A DNA stretch of 64,000 nucleotides, from contig OU342630.1 in the NCBI GenBank assembly GCA_910589415.1, forward strand, positions 63,918,186 to 63,982,185, in the 5' to 3' direction. Below the pieces are notes generated by a model. The model made no database searches, was not told the origin of the DNA, and worked only from the letters and a program-made list of their open reading frames with translations. Every line of letters starts with the position of its first letter. Position 1 is the stretch's first letter. Both the position numbers and the translations under genes were made by a program. Below, one piece after another: positions 20,528 through 31,306 of this stretch. The DNA is from Malachius bipustulatus. Its lineage: Eukaryota; Arthropoda; Insecta; Coleoptera; Melyridae.

Positions 20528-22294
20528 GGTAATCTTTAAGAATAGGGACCTGAGATATTAGGTTATGCGCTTGCGTTAAAAGTGGAAGGAGTTGCGATTC
20601 GCATTGACCTGACTTGAAGCATTTACAGTTTAACGGACCAATAGCATTCACACGTTTAGGTTGCACTATTACTGGGGGGAATATTTAAAATTGAAACTCC
20701 GTGGATATATTCACCATTTTACGGGAGATTAACATTATTTATACATCAAATAGAGCCCGTAATATATTTAGTATATATGATACGTACTTATTGTAAATAA
20801 ATTTATACATTTGGGTGGCCATATTTGGTGAATGAATAAAATTACCGCCATTGGGTTAGCACACGTGAAGAATTTTATTGGTTAAATCAACAGACCTGCT
20901 TCATGTCAGGGCAATGTGCAATTTGTATGCACTGTTGTCAGATGTATCTTACACAGATTCTTACACAAATTAAAAATCTTAATTCGGACTGTTACTATGA
21001 CGTCACATATGACTTTTTAAACTTAATCATACCATAGGTACTTATTTTATGTATGCCAGTAATAAAAAGAATATGAAAAAAATCATATACTTATAATTTT
21101 GTCTGATTTCATCATGAGAAAATGTAGTTTAAAAAGAGAATGTAAGTAGGTACAGAAAAAGTAGATAGAATTACTTTTAACACGAGTGTTGTAATGTATT
21201 TTTAACACTGTTACAAAATATTTTTAACACGCTTCCATGTAAACAATCACTTTTTTAACAGTGTGGGGTGTCGTTAAAAGTGTGACTTTTAATGGCAGTT
21301 GTACAAAAAAATATTTATTTATTTTGTATTTAAGTGTCTTATATGCCAAATAAGACACAATTCGATACATACAAGATTTTATCCCCAACCAAAATTATGC
21401 GATCATTATCAACATGTTTTAATAAAAAATTTGAAAGCTCTCGACTAACATTTTGATATACAGGGTGTTAGTTAAGTACGGGGCCAAACTCCAAGGGGTG
21501 CATCCTTGAGTGATTTTAAGAAGAAAAGTTCAAATAAACATGGGTCCGAAAATGCAAATTTTTCAAGTCAAATTTTTTTTTCTCTCGAAAACAAAGCAAG
21601 ATATGAAAAAAACTCAAGAGATAGAATAGTTGTATTTCTAGTTGCTTAATTCGAAAAAAATACAAAATTAAAAAAAGTCAGTGGCGCCCAATTTTTTAAT
21701 CAAAAATATTAGTTAGACTGTCTTCCGGGACGCCACTGGAATTAATAATTTTAATCTAATTGGGGCTAAATTACCCTCTTGTTATTACAAACAGAACTGC
21801 CAAATTTCAACAAAATTGATTGAAAGAGTTTAGAGATATTCACGAACATTCGAATTTTTTTTAAGTTATCACTCAAGGAAGCACCCCTTGGAGTTTGGCC
21901 CCGTACTTAACTAACACCCTGTATATTTAATTATTTTCAACAATATAAAATATAAATTTCCATAGGTATAGAACACTAGTGTCTTATAGACACCATAATA
22001 CAACTGAAAACATTGTAATTATGGCCTTATAACACGCTGGTTGCGGATAAAATATTATGTTTACGTTTCTTCAGGTTTGAAATTATTTACTTTTTTTCGT
22101 TAAGTATACCAAAAAAATTGTTCAAAAAATTAGTTTGTATTATTTGTATATTTTGTAGTTTGAGAAATTTGATTACGATTTTCTTCAAATTCGTTTCTAA
22201 GTTCATACATCTGGCAACAATGCAAGTCAGCACTATGCATGCACAAGCAGAACCGTCAAGGTCAACCTTCAGGTCCCTATTCTTAAACATTACC
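20528..22294. mobile_element. unassigned DNA transposon with 26/27-bp inverted ends and 8-bp duplication
   Basis: 1767 bp. Left end GGTAATCTTTAAGAATAGG, right end the complement of GGTAATGTTTAAGAATAGG; the pairing extends through GGACCTGA. GAAAAAAA flanks both sides (20520-20527 and 22295-22302), and removing the element with one copy keeps gag in frame. No transposase, and the only frames inside are short. An 8-bp duplication would fit hAT, P or Merlin, but the GGTAAT terminus does not let me choose. It contains a further MITE at 21461-21921. Confidence 0.85.
21461..21921. mobile_element. MITE nested inside the element above (mariner-like ends)
   Basis: 461 bp with about 55-bp almost perfect inverted ends starting CAGGGTGTTAGTTAAGTAC, flanked by TA (21459-21460 and 21922-21923). 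This is the fourth level of nesting: MITE in DNA element in BEL in hAT. Confidence 0.85.
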
Positions 22295-22302
22295 GAAAAA
22301 AA

Positions 22303-23186
22303 GATTCTTTAACGCAGAGGTTTTATTAGAAAGGTTCGATGAAATTCAAAATGAGTTAGAAACGACAATCAGTAGATCAGAAACTGCCTTTGAGCCTGCG
22401 GTTGAAGCATTAGAACGAAACAATTTTGAAAAGGACTATTACAGTCTAATTGCAAGTATGCAAGTTACTATCGATCAATTTTACGAATCAAAAGCAAATA
22501 TCATTCAACCTGTAGCTTCAACCAGTTCAACCCAGGTTCCACCAACAGTCAATAATATCAACAATGTATCTAGTGCCTTTAGTCAATCAATAAAACTCCC
22601 AACGATATCACTTCCGAAATTCAATGGGGAGTACGATCAATGGAGTGAGTTCAGAGACGGCTTCAAAGCTATGGTCGATGACAATAAAACATTGACAGAT
22701 GTACAAAAATTCTATTATTTGAAATCGTCTCTTACAGAAAAAGCTTCTCAAATTATTCAATGCATACAAGTATCCTCTGATAACTATCCAATCGCTTGGA
22801 AAATGCTGTCAGAACGATTTGAACAAACAGGTCTAATTATTCACAGTCACATAAAAGCAATTTTCGAATTCCAGGGGTCTAATAAAGAAACACATGGAGA
22901 ATTGCGAATTCTTTATGACACTATTACAAAGCATTTAAGGTCATTAAAAGCACTCAATCAACCAGTTGACCATTGGGATTCTTTGATTATCTATATTATA
23001 ACTTCTAAAATGGCTGCCGAGACTAGGAAACAGTGGGAGTTATTTCCGAAGGAAAATCAAATACCTTTGATGACAGACTTGAATAAATTTCTGAAACAGA
23101 GATGTGAGGTACTGGAGAAATTAGCAATTAATTCTAATGACAATAAAAAGGATAAATTCAATTATCCTAAAGGTAAGGGTCAATCG
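22303..23186 (+). pseudogene. gag-pol, Gag capsid-like segment
   Basis: Open throughout. It contains LPKFNGEYDQWSEFRDGFKAMV and IIQCIQVSSDNYPIAWKML, typical of the DUF1759 Gag region of BEL/Pao elements, then a basic tail. Interrupted after ATCG at 23183-23186 by the 2036-bp element and continued in frame at 25227. Confidence 0.9.
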
Positions 23187-25222
23187 CCCAGGTAGCACAC
23201 TGTCGTCCTAATGACGTCAATTTTAAGTCATTATTGGTCTGCGACGTCATTTGTCCAAATTAGGACGTCCAAATGACGTCACATTTTATGACGTCAATTC
23301 GACGTCTATAAATTAACGTCAATGTGACGACAATATTAGGTCATATCTATGACACATATTTGATATTTCTTAGTTCTATAAAAAGTCCAATTTTATTTTA
23401 TTTCGTAAAAATTATGGTCAATAATATGTACCTATGTTTTATTTACTTATAAAATCTTCAAAGCTCTTATTTACAAAAAAATTGTTTCAGCGTTCACGTA
23501 TCATCAGAATTATTTTGCGTAGTATGACCGTCATCGACATCTAATAAATGCTAATATTAAAAATCCACCCCGTCATTTTCCAATTTCCATCATTTCACAA
23601 TCGCACCACTATTCGCTCTCTCGCTCGCTCAGGGTTGGTGCTAATTAGTTCATCACTCTCATCGATGCTCGGTTTTAATCGTATAATGGAGGTCGGTTGA
23701 CGACAGCGCAACGCAAGCGACCAGCGTTGCCAGACGTAACATATAATATGGAATATTGTAACAATTTAAAGATTTCCATGAATTTCAAGATTTTTTTAAT
23801 AAATAATATGTAACAAAATCATCAACGTTCCTGATTCATAAGTACATTATAAATAGTTTTTTTTAAGTAGGTAGGTAACAACCTCTCTTTCAATAACAAA
23901 GAAAGAAAACATTTTTCTAAATTTTTTGAAATACAAAAACAATAATTCCAGTTTTCAAAGTCACATCAAATTTTAGTTTATGCTGAGTTTATTTTATTTT
24001 TATTGTAACATCATTTTCTGATCAATCTAATATCGACAATCCGGGAACCATAGTTTCTTTTCTTCTATAATATGGCAACCCTGAACAGGTACAAGACCGT
24101 TACCGTTAGGCAATACCATCACCACGTAACGTTAGGCACGGCCTGGCACGGGGGTTAGTAGCGACTCCGACTCCAGCAGCCAGATCGCCTTTATACTTTA
24201 TTGTTTGACTTTTGATTTGAATGTTTTATTTTTGTGTTCTCGTTAACTGTCACCTCTCAGATCGTCAGCAGAAGAACTTATTTGTGGTGATTGGTGTTAT
24301 TAATTACTGTTATTGCATGATTAGACATTCGTCTTTCAAAAATCTGTTTTTTACACAGGACACAGCAAGCTAAGGTAAGCTTTAAATAATAGGCAATAAT
24401 CGAGGTAGGTAATAATATTAGTTATAATAGCAGATTCAAATGGGAAAATTACTTTTGTAATGCAAAATTATTTGTTTTATACGTAAGCATGGAGGGTAAC
24501 CTTAATTAGGACTATCTAACAAAAAATAATTAACATTTGATGTGAACCGAACTTACTAATAAAGATCAAGTAGGTAGGTACCTACCTACGTAGGTATTTG
24601 TTGATTCTTATTTCTTACGATACGAGAGATCACCTGCCATAAAAGATAGTAAATCATCTAATACTAATAATATTCTAGGCGAACATTTTCTTGGCTAATA
24701 CAAACTCAAATATACTTTTTTTTTGCAGTAAACAATAAGAACAACAAAAGGAGGACCTTTGTGTTAATCGAATGTTCCCCGTCAGAAAGTGGAGGCCTAT
24801 CAATATTAAGGGATGACTGGGTAACACCAAGAAAAACCCAGATGTTTGAAAGTTGAAATATTATGTTACTATTGTTTTTTTTTTACTGTATAGATACTGT
24901 AATCACCTATTAAATAAATTCTGTTGATACCTATGAGTCGAATTATTATTATTTCCTATATGTATAATCATGTCAGTCACATTGACGTCATTTCTGACGT
25001 CTTTTTACGTCACATTTGACGTCTTTTAACGTCATGTCTTGACGTCATATTTGACGTCTTCTAACGTCATGTTTTGACGTCATTTTACGTCAGATACTGA
25101 CGTCATTTGGCTGTGACATAATGACGTCAGTTTTTGATCATCTGGACGTCATAATAAATGGACTAATGACGTAAGTACTGTCGAAAAAATGACGTCAAAT
25201 TAACGTCACTGTGCTGCCTGGG
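23187..25222. mobile_element. unassigned DNA element with CCCAGG ends and TGACGTCA-rich flanks
   Basis: 2036 bp. Left end CCCAGGTAGCACACTG, right end complement CCCAGGCAGCACAGTG, flanked by the 4-bp duplication ATCG (23183-23186 and 25223-25226); the reading frame across it is kept. The first about 160 bp and last about 260 bp are crowded with ACGTC/GACGT units, many of them full TGACGTCA palindromes. No transposase recognised. One exon-like fragment lies at 24730-24856. Confidence 0.82.
24730..24856 (+). other. exon-like coding fragment inside the CCCAGG element
   Basis: After a good acceptor (T-tract then GCAG) about 40 codons read KRRTFVLIECSPSESGGL and ILRDDWVTPRKTQMFES to a TGA. Upstream, GCTAAG|GTAAGC at about 24372 is a good donor, so the pair could be 5' exons of a gene carried by the element. 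The N-terminal style resembles proteins that carry DUF4806, but that is only a suggestion. Confidence 0.3.
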
Positions 25223-25226
25223 ATCG

Positions 25227-28200
25227 CACGCCTATGTGTCGAATGAATCTGAAAAGGGTAGCGTCGAAAGCAAGTATCCAGTTTGCTACAATTGCGGTAA
25301 TAAGCACACAATATTTCAGTGTCAAGCGTTTCTTAAATTATCAGCCAACGATAGGATTAATACTGTGAAAAATAAAAAACTTTGTTTAAATTGCTTGCGG
25401 CCTTTTCACAGTACCAATCAATGCACATATTCAAATTGTAGAAGATGCGGTAGGCATCACAATTCTCTATTGCACATTGACAATTTCAGAGCTATAAACA
25501 ATAATTCAAACGATAGCGAATCTCCAGACAATGCGCAGTCAAGTTCACAATTTAATGTACAATCAAATATTGCCCAATCAAACATTGAATGCAGGTATCC
25601 ACAATTAGGTACATATATTGAAAACAATGCTACAATATTCAGCACACAAGTTTTGTTATCAACAGCTATGATAAAAATAAAAGATAGGGATGGGAAATTT
25701 CACTACTGTCGGGCACTACTAGACAGTGGTTCAATGAGCAATTTTATGACCGAAAACTTCTGCAAAAAATTAAAGTTACCATTAAACAAAACTGAATGCT
25801 CAATTACAGGAGTTGGTCAATCAATTACAAACGCACAATTTTGTACAGAAGTGAAAATATATTCACAGTACAATTCTTACAATTCAGAAATTTCCTGCTT
25901 GGTATTAAATAAAATAACCGAGAATTTACCTAGCATTTCTTTTAAGAAAGATACAATACAAATACCATCTAATATTAAGCTAGCCGATCCCAACTTCAAT
26001 CAAACGGGACCGATCGATATGTTGCTCGGATCTGTTGTATTCTGGCAACTTTTATGTGTAGGTCAGTTACAATTAAACGATAATAACCTGACTCTGCAAA
26101 AAACACAATTAGGATGGATTCTAGCAGGTAAACTAAGCATAAGTCCCAATCAACGAACATATTCTATAAATTGCCACTCTATTCAGGTAGATAACTCGAC
26201 ATTAGATAAACGCATTTTAAAATTCTGGCAAACAGAAGAAGTAAAAGTTAACGCAATTAAATCTCAATCCGATGAATTTTGTGAACAGCATTTTAAAAGC
26301 AATTTGAAACGTAACCAAAAGGGGCAATTCATTGTACAAATTCCTTTTAAGGAAAATATTAATGAGTTAGGAAAAACTAGAGAACTAGCTTTAAACAGAT
26401 TTTACATTTTAGAGCGCAAACTAATAAAAAATCCTGTATTAAAGAGAGAATACTTCAATTTCATGAAAGAATATGAACAATTGGGCCACATGACCAGGGT
26501 AGACGACGATGATGGTGCAGGCTGCTATATAGCACAGCATTGTGTAGTCCGTGAATCGACTACCACACGTGTCAGAGTAGTATTTGACGCGAGCATGAAT
26601 TCCGACTCTGGTGTAAGTCTAAATGACGTCCAGCATGTAGGGCCTACAATTCAAAATGATCTATTCTCAATCATTTTAAGATTTCGTAAACATAATTACG
26701 TAATGGCAGCGGATATATCAAAAATGTACCGCATGGTTCTTGTCGATAAAGATCAAAGACAATTTCAAAAAATATTTTGGCGGGAAAACCCCTCTGAAAA
26801 TCTAAAATGCTATAAACTAAACACCGTAACATACGGAACAGCTTCTGCCCCGTGGCTCGCAATTAGATCTCTATACCAATTAGCAATTGAATGTGAAGAA
26901 AGCAATAGCCAGGCGAGTAGTACAATAAAAAACGACTTTTATGTAGATGACCTTCTTACGGGCGCAGATTCAAAATCCGAATTATTACAATTACAACACG
27001 ACATAACTTCCATATTATCTAAGGCTAATTTTGAATTAAGAAAATGGCTTTCTAACGATATACAATTACAAAAGCAATTCTTGGTGAATGGTAATTTGGA
27101 AGTACCCGTGTTGTCAATCGGTGACGATGAAGCAAATAAGACATTAGGTATATTATGGAATCCTAGTCGAGATTGCATTCAGTTCTCAATTTCAATTTCT
27201 AACAATAAAACTGTTACCAAGCGATCAATATTGTCAATTGTTTCGCAAATATACGACCCGTTGGGTATGCTAGGTCCGATAATAATAATTGCCAAAATGC
27301 TGATACAAAAATTATGGCAGGCAAAAAGTACCTGGGACGAATCTGTGCCTCAAAACATACACACAATTTGGTGTCAGTTCATCGCTGATTTACCGCTATT
27401 AAAAAACATAGAATTTCCCAGGCAGGTGGTCATGCCGAATTACAATTATGTTGAATTACACGTTTTCGTAGATGCCAGTGAAAAGGCATTCGGAACTTGT
27501 CTTTATATTCGTTGTAAAGATAAATCAGGTAATACTTTATGTAGGTTGTTAACAGCAAAATCTAGAGTCGCGCCAATCAAGCAAGTGACCCTACCACGAT
27601 TAGAGTTGTGCGCAGCCCTTTTAGGTGCACAGCTCGCACAGAGAGTCACTGAGTCTATACAAATACAATTTAATAAAATCTATTATTGGTCAGACTCGAC
27701 CATCACTCTGTGTTGGATAAAAGGATCCCCTGCAAGGTGGAAAACCTACGTCGCTAATCGAGTTAGCGAGATACAGCGTATAACAAATATTGAAAGTTGG
27801 AACCACGTACGGTCGCAGGACAATCCAGCTGACCTAATCTCTCGCGGCATGAATGTTAAAGATCTTATTGGTAATTCAATGTGGTTTTCAGGGCCAAGTT
27901 TTCTCAATTGTGACACGTTCAATATAGAGCCTGAAAATTTACCATCAGATATAGAAAACATTCCGGAACAGCGTACTATCAGCTGCATAAATGTCAATAC
28001 AGAGATACCAATATTTAGTCAATTTTCATCTTACAATAAACTAAAAAGAACTTTTGCGTTTGTTCTCAGATTTATTTTCAATGCTAAAACTAAAAATCAA
28101 ACAACGAAAAAGAAAGGTCATTTAACATGCGAAGAATTAGAAAATTCTGAAATTAATTTAATTCGATTGGCTCAACAACAATCATTTGCGAACGAGTTTA

Positions 28201-29528
28201 ATCAGTTGAAACACAATAGTCCATTAAATAAAAGGAGTAATATACTTACGTTACATCCCTTCATTGACGATAATCAATTACTGCGAGTTGGCGGTCGCAT
28301 TCAACAATCTGAGACCAAGTACGATGTAAAACATCCAATCATTTTATCTAGCAAACACGTATTAACAAAATTAATTATAAAAGAACAACACGAAAGGCTA
28401 TTTCACTGCAGGCCCACAATGTTACTTTCGTCAGTACGACAACGATTTTGGCCTGTACACGGTCGCAATCTCTGCAAATCAATTGTACACGAGTGTGTAA
28501 AATGTTTTAGGGTAAACCCTCCAAAGAATTCTCAATATTTAATGGGAAATCTCCCAAAATGCAGAGTAAGCCAGTCAATACCTTTTCTTAACACGGGATG
28601 CGATTATGCCGGCCCTTTTCTATTAAAAGATAGGACAACCCGTGAAACTAGAGGCTGCAAGTTGATAAAGGGTTATGTTTGTATATTTATATGTATGTCA
28701 ACCAAGGCCATTCACTTGGAAGTTGTCTCTGATCTTACAACTGCGAGTTTTTTAGCGTGTTTAAGGAGATTTATTGGTCGTAGAGGCAAACCTCTCAATA
28801 TTTACTCCGACAATGCATTGAACTTCGTTGGTGCTAACGTTGAGCTAAAGAAGCTGTACAATTTTTTACAATCACAGAACAATGAAATCGCGACATCTTT
28901 GTCGTCGGACAATATCAATTGGCACTTTATACCCGCTCGGTCACCAAACTTTGGTGGAATTTGGGAGGCTGGGATTAAAAGTGCGAAATTTCATCTAAAG
29001 AGAGTGGTAGGGGAAGCGCATTTAAATTTTGAAGATTTCAGTACAATATTGATCCAGATTGAATCGATTCTCAATTCCAGACCTTTGTGTCCTTTGACTA
29101 CATCACCCGACCAATTAAATCCCCTCACTCCCGCTCACTTTCTGATTGGAAAACCTTTAACCGCCTTACCGGAGAGAAGTTACTTGAATGTTCCGGAAAA
29201 TCGCCTAAAACAATATGAACGTCTACAAAGCATCGTGCAGCATTTTTGGGCGAGATGGCATCGAGAGTATTTGGGTGAACTACAAGCTAGGAACAAATGG
29301 CAGACAGACAGTCAATCTTCTATCAAGGTCGGTACTATTGTTTTGTTGAGGGATGACAACACTCTACCTCTGCAATGGCGTATGGGGCAAGTAATGGAAC
29401 TTCATCCAGGACAAGATGGAATAGTGCGTGTTGTATCGATTCTTGTAAATCGAGTTACCGTAAAACGTGCAGTGTCCAAACTTTGCATTTTTCCTATAAA
29501 CGTTGAAAACGATATAGACAATGAGTGA
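25227..29528 (+). CDS. gag-pol polyprotein, zinc knuckle to integrase
   Basis: Uninterrupted frame of about 1433 codons to the TGA at 29526-29528. In order it has a zinc knuckle (CYNCGNKHTIFQC, with a second CLNC and CRRCGRHH set), an aspartic protease (LLDSGSMSNF), and reverse transcriptase with YVMAADISKMYRMV and the catalytic FYVDDLL. Then come RNase H (VDASEKAFGTCLY, YWSDSTITL), the integrase HHCC finger (RLFHC through ECVKCFR), and the DDE core (GCDYAGPF, YSDNALNF, PNFGGIWEAGIKSAK). A C-terminal region with WRMGQVMELHPG is typical of BEL/Pao. Every catalytic motif I looked for is present, so only the two upstream insertions disable this copy. Confidence 0.96.
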   Translation, partial: HAYVSNESEKGSVESKYPVCYNCGNKHTIFQCQAFLKLSANDRINTVKNKKLCLNCLRPFHSTNQCTYSNCRRCGRHHNSLLHIDNFRAINNNSNDSESPDNAQSSSQFNVQSNIAQSNIECRYPQLGTYIENNATIFSTQVLLSTAMIKIKDRDGKFHYCRALLDSGSMSNFMTENFCKKLKLPLNKTECSITGVGQSITNAQFCTEVKIYSQYNSYNSEISCLVLNKITENLPSISFKKDTIQIPSNIKLADPNFNQTGPIDMLLGSVVFWQLLCVGQLQLNDNNLTLQKTQLGWILAGKLSISPNQRTYSINCHSIQVDNSTLDKRILKFWQTEEVKVNAIKSQSDEFCEQHFKSNLKRNQKGQFIVQIPFKENINELGKTRELALNRFYILERKLIKNPVLKREYFNFMKEYEQLGHMTRVDDDDGAGCYIAQHCVVRESTTTRVRVVFDASMNSDSGVSLNDVQHVGPTIQNDLFSIILRFRKHNYVMAADISKMYRMVLVDKDQRQFQKIFWRENPSENLKCYKLNTVTYGTASAPWLAIRSLYQLAIECEESNSQASSTIKNDFYVDDLLTGADSKSELLQLQHDITSILSKANFELRKWLSNDIQLQKQFLVNGNLEVPVLSIGDDEANKTLGILWNPSRDCIQFSISISNNKTVTKRSILSIVSQIYDPLGMLGPIIIIAKMLIQKLWQAKSTWDESVPQNIHTIWCQFIADLPLLKNIEFPRQVVMPNYNYVELHVFVDASEKAFGTCLYIRCKDKSGNTLCRLLTAKSRVAPIKQVTLPRLELCAALLGAQLAQRVTESIQIQFNKIYYWSDSTITLCWIKGSPARWKTYVANRVSEIQRITNIESWNHVRSQDNPADLISRGMNVKDLIGNSMWFSGPSFLNCDTFNIEPENLPSDIENIPEQRTISCINVNTEIPIFSQFSSYNKLKRTFAFVLRFIFNAKTKNQTTKKKGHLTCEELENSEINLIRLAQQQSFANEFNQLKHNSPLNKRSNILTLHPFIDDNQLLRVGGRIQQSETKYDVKHPIILSSKHVLTKLIIKEQHERLFHCRPTMLLSSVRQRFWPVHGRNLCKSIVHECVKCFRVNPPKNSQYLMGNLPKCRVSQSIPFLNTGCDYAGPFLLKDRTTRETRGCKLIKGYVCIFICMSTKAIHLEVVSDLTTASFLACLRRFIGRRGKPLNIYSDNALNFVGANVELKKLYNFLQSQNNEIATSLSSDNINWHFIPARSPNFGGIWEAGIKSAKFHLKRVVGEAHLNFEDFSTILIQIESILNSRPLCPLTTSPDQLNPLTPAHFLIGKPLTALPERSYLNVPENRLKQYERLQSIVQHFWARWHREYLGELQARNKWQTDSQSSIKVGTIVLLRDDNTLPLQWRMGQVMELHPGQDGIVRVVSILVNRVTVKRAVSKLCIFPINVENDIDNE

Positions 29529-29632
29529 CTATTTTCTTATTGTCAGAAAATATTAAATTTGTTTTATTATCACAATATGTAATGTTCAATTATTTTCGAA
29601 AGTGTAAAGTACACATTTCAAGGCGCCCGGTA

Positions 29633-29882
29633 TGTTAGGGCAAGAATGTTAATTTATAAGAATGTTATTTTATTTAAAATTGTCTATAAGCTCGATATTT
29701 TCGCCACTGTTTGGCAACAATGTGTGAAGGGTTGTTCTCCCTAGATCGAGCAGCATTACGCAGGTGGCTGGTGTCAGACATACACCTACAATTCAATTTA
29801 TTTCAATTTACAATAAATACTATATCAATTACTGCTTGCGTAGTCATTTAAAAATACAGTCCACTAAGAAGAAACCATAACA
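29633..29882 (+). repeat. 3' LTR of the BEL/Pao element
   Basis: Same 250 bp as the 5' LTR. Preceded by AAGGCGCCCGGTA, where the plus-strand primer would lie. The spacer 29529-29632 holds no gene. Confidence 0.92.
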
Positions 29883-29887
29883 GTGGC

Positions 29888-30072
29888 AAGAGAGACGAAT
29901 TCTCTATCCCATACTGTCGGATTTTGTAAGGAAAAGATTATGCATAACGGCTACATCCGTTCCTTGCGAGAGGATTTTCTCGAAGGCAGGTCAGATTTTA
30001 ACCGATAAAAGAAGCCGATTAAAATCTAACAAAGTCGCACAAATAATTTTTTTAAATGGCAATTTAGAATAA
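29888..30072 (+). pseudogene. hAT transposase C-terminal dimerisation region
   Basis: About 61 codons to TAA at 30070-30072, in register with the frame left at 19721 when one GTGGC is kept. ITATSVPCERIFSKAG and RSRLKSNKVAQIIFL are the hallmark of the hATC domain. The host transposase therefore ended here before the retrotransposon entered. Confidence 0.92.
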
Positions 30073-31306
30073 AGTTTTTTAAATATTAAATTAATAATGT
30101 ATACCTTACCTGCTATTATGTTATAGTTCGTAAACCTTATAGGTATACATTATATTTTCATAAGTTAAGTACTTACCTATTTATGTAAATTATGTCTAAG
30201 GTATATTTTTTGTAAATTAATTAGTTATTATCGATAGAAATAAGGTATGTATAATAGAATAGGTAGGCAGGTATATCTATTTATTATTACGTGTAGATTA
30301 ATATATAGGTACTTATGTAGCTATTGTAAATATGTAAATTGTAAATATGTAAATTGTAAATATTGTAAATATATACCTAGGTACCTACATTATATTATTA
30401 TATAAGTTACCTATTTTATGTAAATTATGTCTATTATTAGGGTATTAGGATTAGGTATATTTTTTGTAAATACATACTATGTATTGTTTAGTTATTATAT
30501 AGGTAATATAGGTAGAAATAAGGTAGGGTAAGTGCGCCAGTTATCCGGACGAAACCTGTTTTCGGACAGTTTGGCAAATATTATCAAAAAATAAAAAAAT
30601 ACACCTAAATAATCGCATTCTGATACACACCCTCTATATTGTCGGACAATCCTCTGGAACGATGTAGGTATAGAATAGGTATATTTATTTACGTGTAGAT
30701 TAATATAGGTAGGTCCTACTTACCTATAATTATAATAGCTATTGTAAATATGATTGATAAAAATATGATTCAATTTTATATTTTTTTTTTTGTAAGTAGT
30801 ACTCCAATATAGTAATCCACTCAAACTCGAGTATTTCTTACGCTACAATACCAATAATACTATGGGTATTATTTTTAATTAATACCTGATTACAAGAAGT
30901 ATAAACTTGTAATAAATATAATTATTTTTAATTTGTGGCTCTCTCTTAGTCGGTCCGTTTTCCGTTCCGTTCATCCATACCGTTCCGGGTCCGAGCCGAG
31001 TGCTAAATTTATTCCTTTTCCTTTCGTTCATTGTTCATTCCTTCCTATCCTACCAGACCAGTCACCCTCACAGTCGTTCCCGTTCTCGGCGTTCTCCCTT
31101 CTCCGTTCATCTTCATCCGTACACCGGTCCAGGCCACAGCCCGAGCCGGAGCCGGAGGGCGGAGCCGGAGTCGAGTCATTCATTCACGGAACCGGACCGA
31201 GTGGAACGACGGACCCGTTCTGTTTCATGTCCCGGACCCGGTCCGAATCGTTCCACTATCGGACCCGTTCCAACGGAACGGGTCCGACCGGACTGACACA
31301 TCTCTA
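30073..31306. other. 3' non-coding and subterminal part of the hAT element
   Basis: AT-rich with TAGGTA motifs and short TGTAAAT(A/T) repeats at about 30325-30370. The last 110 bp carry GGACCCGTTCC-type units in both orientations and the terminal inverted repeat. Confidence 0.6.

Larger units (their letters stand above)
19722..29882 (+). mobile_element. BEL/Pao LTR retrotransposon, with two nested DNA elements
   Basis: Two 250-bp LTRs (19722-19971 and 29633-29882), beginning TGTTAGGG and ending ATAACA, appear identical by eye. The 5-bp duplication GTGGC flanks it (19717-19721 and 29883-29887), as expected for this group. One long gag-pol frame runs from 20395 to 29528 once the insertions 20528-22294 and 23187-25222 are set aside. 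Domain order is gag, zinc knuckle, protease, reverse transcriptase, RNase H, integrase, which is the BEL/Pao order. The native element would be about 6.35 kb. No env-like frame. Confidence 0.95.
12182..31306 (+). mobile_element. 19.1-kb hAT transposon carrying nested insertions
   Basis: The left end TAGAGATGTGTCGGTCCGG (12182) and right end (complement TAGAGATGTGTCAGTCCGG, ending 31306) differ at one base in 19. The host sequence AAACAAAG is duplicated exactly on both sides (12174-12181 and 31307-31314), the 8-bp duplication expected for hAT. Subterminal GGACCCGTTCC units occur at both ends. The transposase gene on the + strand is in pieces at 14736-15846, 18432-18444, 19109-19721 and 29888-30072. 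Subtracting the piggyBac and BEL insertions with one target copy each leaves about 6.4 kb, long for a hAT. Confidence 0.93.

Noticed and set aside
23187..25222. Clustered ACGTC repeats as a CRISPR array or satellite
   Set aside because: Spacing is irregular, units are not separated by unique spacers of constant length, and the clusters lie at the two ends of a bounded element.
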